From Flavobacteriaceae bacterium (lineage in GTDB: Bacteria; Bacteroidota; Bacteroidia; Flavobacteriales; Flavobacteriaceae), in contig CP031964.1 of NCBI GenBank assembly GCA_003443635.1, forward strand, positions 1,644,321 to 1,708,320: 64,000 nt of DNA. Direction: 5' to 3'. The notes under the pieces were generated by a model. It was not told the origin of the DNA. It made no database searches and was given only the letters and a program-made list of their open reading frames with translations. Below, piece after piece: positions 56,898 to 63,060 of the stretch (position 1 is its first letter; the number at the start of each line of letters is the position of its first letter). The position numbers were made by a program, and so were the translations under genes.

Positions 56898-57048
56898 ATG
56901 AAAATTATATTAATACTTTGTGTATTATTCATTTCCTTTAATTCATTTAGTCAAAAACTAAAAGAGTGTAAAGCTTCAAATAATATTGTTATATTATAAT
57001 GGTACACTTACAAAGGAAGAGTATGAGTCAGATAAGAAAAAATACTAA
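56898..57048 (+). pseudogene. Frameshifted small secreted gene with SHOCT-like tail
   Basis: From ATG 56898 the frame reads a signal peptide (MKIILILCVLFISFNSFSQ), then KLKECKASNNIVIL and a stop at 56997-56999. One frame over, the DNA continues YNGTLTKEEYESDKKKY and then stops at 57046-57048. That continuation resembles the SHOCT motif (G-x-(I/L)-T-x-E-E-(F/Y)-x-x-x-K). A single frameshift near 56991-56997 would join them. It could also be two short unrelated frames. Confidence 0.5.
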
Positions 57049-57067
57049 ACAAAAACTAACTATAAAC

Positions 57068-57478
57068 ATGAAACAACTATTAACAATAGCCCTATTATTT
57101 ATTTCTTTAAACTGTATTAGTCAATCAAATGATTTCATTGGTAAATGGGTTGGTGAAGATAAAGGAGAAGTAGGATATATGAATTTTGACAAAGAGGGAT
57201 TTATAACTTGTGAATTTGATGGACAAACAATTGGAGGAAAAGAATTTATTATGTCCAATCAGAAAGCTTCTATGGTATATGAAATAAATACTAATGCAAA
57301 TCCTGTGAAAGTTGATTTTATAATTACATTTAAAGTTAATGGTGCTAAACAAAAGTTGATGTTCATAGCCAAGTTTAAAGATAAAAACACACTCGTTATG
57401 GCATCAGGATTCAATAGCGGAGTAAGACCAACCGAATTCACTGATGACAATTCAATTGTATTGACAAGAACTGAATAA
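57068..57478 (+). CDS. Small secreted protein, tandem copy 1
   Basis: 136 residues from ATG 57068, with a signal peptide (TIALLFISLNCISQ). A frame starting at 56999 extends upstream but would begin inside the mini-gene and is rejected. The body is a beta-rich lipocalin-like module (NDFIGKWVGEDKGE, FDGQTIGGKEFI, NPVKVDFIITF). Function unknown. Its neighbour at 57489 is a clear paralog. Confidence 0.85.
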   Translation: MKQLLTIALLFISLNCISQSNDFIGKWVGEDKGEVGYMNFDKEGFITCEFDGQTIGGKEFIMSNQKASMVYEINTNANPVKVDFIITFKVNGAKQKLMFIAKFKDKNTLVMASGFNSGVRPTEFTDDNSIVLTRTE

Positions 57479-57488
57479 ACAAACAACT

Positions 57489-57896
57489 ATGAAACAATTA
57501 CTAACCTTATCACTTTTGCTTATTTCTCTAAACTGTATTAGTCAATCAAATGATTTTATTGGTAAGTGGGCTGTTGATGGTTTGGGAAGTGATGGAATTA
57601 TAAGTTTTGATAAAGAGAAAAATGTTATTCTTTATCTTGAAGGACAAACTCTAGGAGGAGATGATTATCAAATAGAAGGAAAGAAAGCTTCTTTTACTTA
57701 TGAAATAAATTATAAAACAAACCCAATTCAATTAGACTTTATATATACTTTATTAGAAACTGGTGAGCAGTATAGAATTTTGTTTTTGGCAAAATTTACT
57801 GGTAAAAATGATTTATTATTGGCTACTAGTTCCAATAATGTTCGCCCCATAGAGTTTAAAACTGAAAACACAATGATTTTAAAAAGAAAAGAATAA
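57489..57896 (+). CDS. Small secreted protein, tandem copy 2
   Basis: 135 residues, signal peptide (LLLISLNCISQ). Aligns along its length with the previous gene (SNDFIGKW, GQTLGGDDY, NPIQLDFIYTL, FLAKFTGKNDLLLA). Ten bases separate the two. Recent duplication with the mature parts diverging more than the signal peptides. Possibly driven by the promoter at 56872. Confidence 0.85.
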   Translation: MKQLLTLSLLLISLNCISQSNDFIGKWAVDGLGSDGIISFDKEKNVILYLEGQTLGGDDYQIEGKKASFTYEINYKTNPIQLDFIYTLLETGEQYRILFLAKFTGKNDLLLATSSNNVRPIEFKTENTMILKRKE

Positions 57897-57921
57897 TTAG
57901 TTAAGATGAAAAGGGAAAATA

Positions 57922-57945
57922 AAAGCGACCCGAAGATCGCTTATT
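57922..57945. terminator. Terminator between tandem secreted genes and peptide precursor 1
   Basis: AAGCGA, loop of 8, TCGCTT, with short A/T tails on both strands; serves convergent genes. Confidence 0.55.
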
Positions 57946-57949
57946 TATA

Positions 57950-58126
57950 TTAACGAACACAACAGACACAATGCCCTAAAGTAGGATGAGGATAGTCCCC
58001 TGAATCACAAATTCCATCTTCGACAAAATATGGAGAGATGCAATTTGAAGTAGATAATCCATCTCCACTAATAGATTGTTGTTCCGACTTGTTTAAAGCT
58101 TTGCCTAAGCTCAATAAATTTTTCAT
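57950..58126 (-). CDS. Cys-rich leader peptide precursor 1 (bacteriocin/RiPP-like)
   Basis: 58 residues from ATG 58126. The leader MKNLLSLGKALNKSEQQSIS is nearly that of precursor 2. A GDG stands where the other has GG. The presumptive core (about 24-58) has five Cys, with a C-V-C-C ending. No processing, modification or export gene is in the window. Similar leaders in Flavobacteria occur on double-glycine bacteriocin or pheromone-type precursors. Product and role unknown. The 33 bases of upstream in-frame sequence (track start at 58159) run through the shared leader and are not coding. Confidence 0.75.
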   Translation of the reverse strand: MKNLLSLGKALNKSEQQSISGDGLSTSNCISPYFVEDGICDSGDYPHPTLGHCVCCVR

Positions 58127-58140
58127 AATAAAAGTTTTGA

Positions 58141-58195
58141 TAATTAAAACCGTGAACATTTAATGGCATTCACGATATCTGCCAATCCCTCGCGA
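58141..58195 (-). promoter_or_regulatory. 55-nt conserved leader element, copy 1
   Basis: Matches the copy at 58984-59038 at 54 of 55 bases. On the minus strand it contains an inverted repeat CGTGAA...TTCACG (58151-58174) and a GGCA...TGCC pair that shares bases with it, so two hairpins would exclude each other. It lies between the promoter and ATG 58126, so it is transcribed. Confidence 0.75.
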
Positions 58196-58207
58196 AGAAT
58201 AATATAT

Positions 58208-58215
58208 CTAAAGTA
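58208..58215 (-). promoter_or_regulatory. Possible -7 box of precursor 1
   Basis: On the minus strand TACTTTAG, in the same place as TACATTTG of precursor 2. Two bases off consensus. The region upstream at the equivalent of the palindrome is only an AT-rich symmetrical stretch. Confidence 0.35.
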
Positions 58216-58261
58216 GGAAATAACATATAAGTTTATATATAAGTAAATGTTAAAGCTGTAA

Positions 58262-58414
58262 TTAAGTGAAAACTCTAAGAATTAATAATATAAGAAAAAG
58301 TATAATACAAATTATGGAAATTGCTCTTGATTGAGGGGATTCGAATAAACTATAAATCGGTATTATAAAAAGTGTCATTAAAATAAATAATAATTTATTC
58401 CAAATTTTTTTCAT
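58262..58414 (-). CDS. 50-residue membrane protein
   Basis: From ATG 58414: MKKIWNKLLFILMTLFIIPI, YSLFESPQSR, AISIICIILFLILLILRVFT. Two membrane helices with a short loop. It sits between the two peptide precursors and could belong to the same unit. A longer frame upstream (to 58558) overlaps the next small gene and is probably not used. Confidence 0.6.
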   Translation of the reverse strand: MKKIWNKLLFILMTLFIIPIYSLFESPQSRAISIICIILFLILLILRVFT

Positions 58415-58445
58415 AATCCAAATATAATAAAACTGAAACCTGTAG

Positions 58446-58586
58446 TTAATCAATGTCATTTTTATCACCCTTCTCTTTTTTAAAAAGTGTTTCAGCAGGT
58501 ATCCCAAATATCTTAACTCCTTTTGGAAAAAAGTAAGCCCATAAAAATAAAAGCGCAATTATAATAATTAAGATTAGAAATTTCAT
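58446..58586 (-). CDS. 46-residue single-pass membrane protein
   Basis: From ATG 58586: MKFLILIIIIALLFLWAYFF, PKGVKIFGIPAETLFKKEKG, DKNDID. One membrane helix, then a short acidic/basic tail. Same strand and region as the other tiny proteins; a role in immunity or secretion is only a guess. Confidence 0.55.
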   Translation of the reverse strand: MKFLILIIIIALLFLWAYFFPKGVKIFGIPAETLFKKEKGDKNDID

Positions 58587-58730
58587 ATAATAATTAGTAT
58601 GAGAAAATGAATAAAAGTTACAAACCTATAAACTTGTAATATTTATAAAAATATTAAATGCACTTCAAAGCAAAGAAAGAAATACATGGCTCATGATTTG
58701 GAATACTAATCGAATTAATATTGGATACAC

Positions 58731-58764
58731 AATAGAGAGACAAGTATTAAACTTGCTCTCTATT
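58731..58764 (-). terminator. Hairpin downstream of precursor 2
   Basis: AATAGAGAG-A-CAAG and CTTG-C-TCTCTATT form a 13-bp stem with one bulge just after the stop of precursor 2. The U-tail is poor, so it may be a processing or attenuation hairpin. Confidence 0.5.
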
Positions 58765-58782
58765 TATTAAATATATGATTTA

Positions 58783-58968
58783 TTATTCTAAAATGCATCG
58801 CCCAACAAAACATACATATTGTATATCCTCAAATGGATCACCACATAAATTTACGGGACATTCACAATCTTCATTTGTGAAGCATTCACCATTTGGAGAG
58901 AACCCTCCATTAATAAATTTTTGTTCTGATTTATCTAGGACTTTACCTAAGTTCAATAAATTTTTCAT
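58783..58968 (-). CDS. Cys-rich GG-leader peptide precursor 2 (bacteriocin/RiPP-like)
   Basis: 61 residues. Leader MKNLLNLGKVLDKSEQKFIN ends in GG (21-22), the typical site of double-glycine leader peptidases. The 39-residue core has six Cys (GEC, EDCEC, NLC, YVC, GRC), so disulfides or thioether modification are possible. Transcribed from a promoter with a 7-2-7 palindrome and a 55-nt leader shared with precursor 1. No ABC peptidase transporter or modification enzyme lies in the window. Confidence 0.8.
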   Translation of the reverse strand: MKNLLNLGKVLDKSEQKFINGGFSPNGECFTNEDCECPVNLCGDPFEDIQYVCFVGRCILE

Positions 58969-58983
58969 AATAAAAAGTTTTAA

Positions 58984-59038
58984 TAATTAAAACCGTGAAC
59001 ATTTAATGGCATTCACGATATCTGCCAATTCCTCGCGA
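58984..59038 (-). promoter_or_regulatory. 55-nt conserved leader element, copy 2
   Basis: One base differs from copy 1. It starts about 3-5 bases after the expected transcription start and ends 15 bases before ATG 58968. Contains the palindromic CTCGCGAG, the CGTGAA...TTCACG stem (58994-59017) and a nearby AT palindrome (58977-58993). Confidence 0.8.
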
Positions 59039-59047
59039 GAATTATAT

Positions 59048-59055
59048 CAAATGTA
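59048..59055 (-). promoter_or_regulatory. Promoter -7 box of precursor 2
   Basis: On the minus strand TACATTTG, an exact TAnnTTTG. There is no TTG 19 bases upstream; the palindrome occupies that place. Confidence 0.75.
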
Positions 59056-59070
59056 ATGAATCAAAAAACA

Positions 59071-59086
59071 TACGTAGTTCTACGTA
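59071..59086 (-). promoter_or_regulatory. 7-2-7 palindrome, candidate operator of precursor 2
   Basis: TACGTAG-TT-CTACGTA, a perfect inverted repeat. It is separated from the -7 box by exactly 15 bases, centred about 37 bases upstream of the likely start, where activators contact polymerase. The same arrangement occurs at 56841-56879. Confidence 0.7.
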
Positions 59087-59175
59087 TATAGCAATAGAAA
59101 TGAAACTATTTTTTCAAGGTTATAGTTTAAAATTCCATTTATATTTTGGGTGAATTACGAAGAAAATTAATCCAA

Positions 59176-59421
59176 CTAATTTCTCCCATCTAATTCCTTT
59201 TTTATTTTTTTCATTTTTCCATAATTCAAAGGAATAAACACACCCAATGCGGGAGGAATTATAAGTAAAGCTGTAAAAATACTGTCTTTTTCTTTTGTCA
59301 CCAATCCGTATGTACAAACAATAAGTAGTAAAGACATAATGCTTATCAATGCTGCACTAATAAGTTTTAATGCTTTTAATTCTCCATTTAATTCTCCAGT
59401 AGATTTATCTTTTAAGGCCAT
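59176..59421 (-). CDS. Small two-helix membrane protein
   Basis: 81 residues: charged N-terminus (STGELNGELKALK), two membrane helices (LISAALISIMSLLLIVCTYG and IFTALLIIPPALGVFIPLNY), basic tail. It resembles short Bacteroidota proteins named redox-active disulfide protein 2, which lack that activity in sequence; here there is one Cys. Function unknown. A frame on the same strand that overlaps it is a shadow. Confidence 0.7.
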   Translation of the reverse strand: MALKDKSTGELNGELKALKLISAALISIMSLLLIVCTYGLVTKEKDSIFTALLIIPPALGVFIPLNYGKMKKIKKELDGRN

Positions 59422-59569
59422 ATTTATTTTCTGTTTTATTTGGTTTTTATATTGATTATATCGAATTATAACATTCTTAGACGTGTATTAAATGTATTTG
59501 TTACTTTATTTTATAGTGTTAATTATTCCTTGATAGCAAGAATGACATTTACTCATTAAAAAATACCAC

Positions 59570-59600
59570 TCCCTAATTTAAAAATAGCAGTTCCCTAATT
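59570..59600. promoter_or_regulatory. Direct repeats upstream of the HEGIH lipoprotein
   Basis: TCCCTAATT occurs at 59570-59578 and 59592-59600, period 22, about two helical turns, 64 bases before ATG 59664. The spacing suits a LytTR-type regulator, though the base pattern is not its classic consensus. No gene is in 59422-59663. Confidence 0.35.
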
Positions 59601-59663
59601 AGCTGTTTTAATAGCATTTTGTAGTATTTAATATTAATCCATAATTTAAAAACAAAAATGTAA

Positions 59664-61193
59664 ATGAAACAACACAAACCTATTTTAAGTGCTTTCTTAA
59701 TATTATTTCTATTATTAGTAAGTTGTACACAAGATGATGCGCCTCTAGAAATTATTCAGGAAGAACAAGAAATTTTTCAAACCACCAACCCCGAAGATAT
59801 TTTAAATTTATTTCAACCAAGTAATACAGAAGGAGAACTTACTTTTTCTGTTTTCGGAGGTGAAAATAGCAATTCTGCTTTCGTTGTCCCTGATTTGGAG
59901 AATGTAAGGCAAGAGCAATTACGGAACAGTAATGCTTTTATGACAGTTATACCTGCTACTATTCCATCTGCTCCATCAAATGTTTATAGTCGTGTGTTAG
60001 CACTTAACGCTAATGATGAAATGCATACAGCAGTATTAAGTATGGTTCGTGATGATAGCAATCAAGACAACGGGTTTAATGGATATTATTTCTTGCATAG
60101 TTTAGAAGGTAATCTTATTCATTTGTATAAGGTTGAAAGTGGAGTTATTGTAAAAAGATTAGCAGATACAAATACTAATCAAGTTGCTCAAACAACTAGT
60201 CAGGAAATAGAATTAATTGAAAACAAACCGCTAATAGCAACTAGTACAGGAGCTAATTGTGTATGTTCAATAGATAATTTTAGTTGTTGTGAATTCATAA
60301 CTGAAGTATATCTTACAGGTGGTGGTGGTTCTCCAAATACCATTACCCCTATTGAGATATTTGAACCGTCTAATTTACCTGATTATGACCCAAATAATGA
60401 TTCTGAACCTATTACTTATCTTACTGGAGGCGGTGGAAGTGGAGGCTCAAATGGTGATGGTAATGACAATAATACTTGTGGACCAAATGCATATTTTGAT
60501 ACAGTAGCTAATGAATGTAAACCAGCAATAAACTTGTTAGATTTGCTATTTGAAATTGATGTAAGCGATCTTACAGGTAAAGAAAAATGTGCTTACGATT
60601 TATTAGCACAAACTAACGGAAATCTATTTAATGAAACTATTGGATTATTTGGAATACCTGGAGCCAAATACAATTTAAAATTTACTTATGGTTCATGTAA
60701 TACTGGTGGTGAAGCCTGCACAAATACCGATGATTTAGCAAATAATAATTTAACAATTAAAATTGCTGATAAAGGGCTATCTGTTTTAGAGCAAGCAGCA
60801 AATATTTTGCACGAAGGCATACACGCAGAGATTTATAGATATGTGAAAGAAAATGGTGGTAGTGTAGACCCTAATGATAGAATTAATTTATATAATAAAT
60901 ATAATCAATATAACGTTCAAAATGGATCATATACTAACACATCAGTGGCGCAACACCAACATATGGCTGACAGATTTGTTTACCCTATTGCAAGAGCTAT
61001 AAGAGAATTAGATGGATTAAGACTTCCAGTTGAAGATTATTTACCGTTCGCTTGGGCTGGTTTAGAACCATATGGTGTAGATGGATATTTTGATGAAAAT
61101 ATCAATTTTGTTCATTTTGTAAATGAAGGAATAGAAATTAAAATAAAAAAAATAGTAGATGAAACGATGGTTGGTAATGATTGTGTTAATTAA
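59664..61193 (+). CDS. Lipoprotein with C-terminal HEGIH metalloprotease-like domain
   Basis: 509 residues with lipobox (LLVSC). The N-terminal half is beta-rich. A Gly-rich linker has two YLTGGGGS stretches, at about 220 and 255, and Cys pairs. The C-terminal domain begins TGKEKCAYDLL and includes H383-E384-G385-I386-H387, the HExxH of zincin proteases. It resembles polymorphic toxin/effector organisation: constant secreted front, variable catalytic tail. Activity is inferred. Confidence 0.75.
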   Translation: MKQHKPILSAFLILFLLLVSCTQDDAPLEIIQEEQEIFQTTNPEDILNLFQPSNTEGELTFSVFGGENSNSAFVVPDLENVRQEQLRNSNAFMTVIPATIPSAPSNVYSRVLALNANDEMHTAVLSMVRDDSNQDNGFNGYYFLHSLEGNLIHLYKVESGVIVKRLADTNTNQVAQTTSQEIELIENKPLIATSTGANCVCSIDNFSCCEFITEVYLTGGGGSPNTITPIEIFEPSNLPDYDPNNDSEPITYLTGGGGSGGSNGDGNDNNTCGPNAYFDTVANECKPAINLLDLLFEIDVSDLTGKEKCAYDLLAQTNGNLFNETIGLFGIPGAKYNLKFTYGSCNTGGEACTNTDDLANNNLTIKIADKGLSVLEQAANILHEGIHAEIYRYVKENGGSVDPNDRINLYNKYNQYNVQNGSYTNTSVAQHQHMADRFVYPIARAIRELDGLRLPVEDYLPFAWAGLEPYGVDGYFDENINFVHFVNEGIEIKIKKIVDETMVGNDCVN

Positions 61194-61857
61194 GAGAAAT
61201 GTGAAGATATTTTCTTTCCTTTTTTTAATATTTATTCAATCGTGTTATAATGACACTAAAACTCAAGAAATTAATTTTGAAGTAAATACTGACGATTATG
61301 AAATAATTAGTAAAGTAATCGATAATGTTGGCATTCGTATAAGCCCTAGAAATTTATCTCCAATTTCTGCTAAAGGAAGGTATTCCACAAAAGATTCTTT
61401 AGAAGCTAATAAAAAAATGATTGATTTTGTAAATAAATTTAGAACGATTGCTATAGATACTAGCTTATTGTATTTTATTCCTGAATATGAAATTATAACA
61501 GAAAGATATAAGACTAATAATTTTAATAATCTTAAATTAATTGATTCTATAAACAAGGTCAACCCTATTGATATTAGTTACATTAAATTAAAAAAAGTAA
61601 AACAATCAATATATTTTGACTCTATAACGTATTTTAATTCTTCAAAACATTTAAAAAATGGTAGGTATAGCAATTATATAGATATTGATTATAGGTTTAA
61701 TTTTTCAAATATTGTTTATAATGAAGTAAAAAATAAAGCTGCCATTCGCTGTCACTACAGGTATAAAGATCGTTATCCAGAAGGGGGTATACTTTTTTTA
61801 GAAAAAGTTAATAATGAGTGGATCATTGTAGATGAACATTGGTTTATGCCTTTTTAA
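61177..61857 (+). CDS. Lipoprotein downstream of the HEGIH gene
   Basis: 227 residues from ATG 61177, which overlaps the previous stop by 17 bases; ATG 61159 and GTG 61201 are alternatives. Signal MIVLIKRNVKIFSFLFLIFI with lipobox IQSC. The mature part is mostly beta, no known family. Direct overlap with a putative effector gene suggests an immunity or partner protein, but there is no proof. Confidence 0.7.
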   Translation: MIVLIKRNVKIFSFLFLIFIQSCYNDTKTQEINFEVNTDDYEIISKVIDNVGIRISPRNLSPISAKGRYSTKDSLEANKKMIDFVNKFRTIAIDTSLLYFIPEYEIITERYKTNNFNNLKLIDSINKVNPIDISYIKLKKVKQSIYFDSITYFNSSKHLKNGRYSNYIDIDYRFNFSNIVYNEVKNKAAIRCHYRYKDRYPEGGILFLEKVNNEWIIVDEHWFMPF

Positions 61858-61860
61858 AAT

Positions 61861-62274
61861 ATGCTGAAATACATACTAAAAATAATCCTAATATTAATTG
61901 TGTTTAGTTGTAAGGCACAAGATCAAACTGTTAAAAAAGACACTCTTTTTTTTGAATTACAAAAAGATTACATTATCAAAGGGGAGCATTTTTCAAATGA
62001 AAATAAGTATTTTATTAAAGATGGAGCAAAGAATAATGGAGAAGTCCTTTTTTTTAAGCAACAAAATATAAAATACCAGATACCAGTAAGTAAGAACAGG
62101 ATTAAAAGCCTTAAAGAATATATCAGAAGTAACTCTAAGATATATAATAATGGTAATATCTCATGCTACTATGCTTTAAATGAATTTGAAAATCATGCAA
62201 TCTTTTTTGTGGATATGAAAAATTTAAATAATCCAGCATTTATTGAGGTTGCTGTTGCTTCTGAAATAGAATAA
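61861..62274 (+). CDS. Small secreted protein with QDQTVKKDTLFF front, copy 1
   Basis: 137 residues, 3 bases after the previous stop. Signal ILILIVFSC looks like a lipobox; the mature protein begins KAQDQTVKKDTLFFELQKDY. Function unknown. Paralog of the next gene: the first 50 residues match closely and the remainder differs. Confidence 0.75.
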   Translation: MLKYILKIILILIVFSCKAQDQTVKKDTLFFELQKDYIIKGEHFSNENKYFIKDGAKNNGEVLFFKQQNIKYQIPVSKNRIKSLKEYIRSNSKIYNNGNISCYYALNEFENHAIFFVDMKNLNNPAFIEVAVASEIE

Positions 62275-62315
62275 AGATTATGACCGTTAATAACTGTCCA
62301 ACAGATTAAGAGGCT

Positions 62316-62696
62316 ATGAAATATATAATTGCTTTACTAATAATATTAACTACGATTACTCTTAATGCACAGGATCAAACGGTTAAAAAAGATACGCTGT
62401 TTTTTAAGATTGAAGAAAATTATTTAGTAAAGGGTAATGAGCTTTACGACAAGAATCATTACTATTTTAAAAAAGATAAAATGAAATCAGAGGGAGGAGG
62501 TGCTTTTTCGTTTGAAATACTGGAAGAAAAATATAAAGAAGTAAAATCTCTTAAATCCTTTATTGAAAAAGGAGATAAATATGGATTAGAATCAGCATCT
62601 GAAAGATATAAATTACTTGCAGAATTAGCGAAGTATGAAGTCTTTTTTGTCAAAGAAAAACATTGTATTTGTGATGACTATGTATATTATGATTAA
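62316..62696 (+). CDS. Small secreted protein with QDQTVKKDTLFF front, copy 2, with altered C-terminus
   Basis: 126 residues, signal peptide (LLIILTTITLNAQ), mature AQDQTVKKDTLFFKIEENYL. Matches copy 1 through VFFV; after that its last 14 residues (KEKHCICDDYVYYD) are read from the antisense of the truncated DUF3800 gene. So its C-terminus was replaced at the junction near 62653. Confidence 0.7.
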   Translation: MKYIIALLIILTTITLNAQDQTVKKDTLFFKIEENYLVKGNELYDKNHYYFKKDKMKSEGGGAFSFEILEEKYKEVKSLKSFIEKGDKYGLESASERYKLLAELAKYEVFFVKEKHCICDDYVYYD

Positions 62697-63033
62697 GTAA
62701 ATAATAATACATTTTATAATAAAAATCGTCATATGATTGGTAAAAAGCACCATTGTTAATTTTAGATTTATCTACTCCTACTGTTCTAAAACGTAAATCT
62801 GTTGCAAAGAAATAATCTACTAAGTCTAAGTAAAATCGAAGTTTAGATTTAGATACTTTTGACCATTTAATTTCAGCATAGAAATTATGTTTTTTTTTAA
62901 GTTCACTTATGTTTTTTGTGTGTAACTTAACTTGATTATAAGCTGAACTTACTGATCCTAAAAACATAAATGATTTATGATCATTTTCTAAATGACAACT
63001 TTCATCACAGTATATATTAAATGTTTTATTCAT
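62650..63033 (-). pseudogene. DUF3800 gene, truncated after the N-terminal half
   Basis: 127 residues, about half of a typical DUF3800 protein. NIYCDESCHLENDHKSFMFLG, AEIKWSKVSKSKLRFYLDLV and the YYKMYYYLL stretch are family blocks; DUF3800 is RNase H-like and found in phage and mobile regions. The frame stops (TGA) just after KYNVFL, where family members go on with LD. The right half seems lost by recombination with the neighbouring plus-strand gene. Confidence 0.75.
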
Positions 63034-63060
63034 TCTAAGGTCTTATAATTAAGTTAGGGT

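Larger units (their letters stand above)
56690..57067. other. Regulatory region plus mini-gene between PhzF and tandem secreted genes
   Basis: Bases 56690-56840 hold no gene that I can see. 56841-56856 and 56872-56879 hold the palindrome and promoter box described separately. 56898-57048 holds a frameshifted mini-gene. Confidence 0.6.

Noticed and set aside
58231..58246. Third 7-2-7 palindrome upstream of precursor 1
   Set aside because: Right distance and some symmetry, but only A/T and without TACGTA; not distinguishable from chance in this AT-rich DNA.
59120..59317. 65-residue minus-strand frame
   Set aside because: Overlaps the better supported 81-residue membrane protein in another frame.
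60319..60507. 62-residue plus-strand frame
   Set aside because: Out-of-frame shadow of the Gly-rich linker of the HEGIH lipoprotein.
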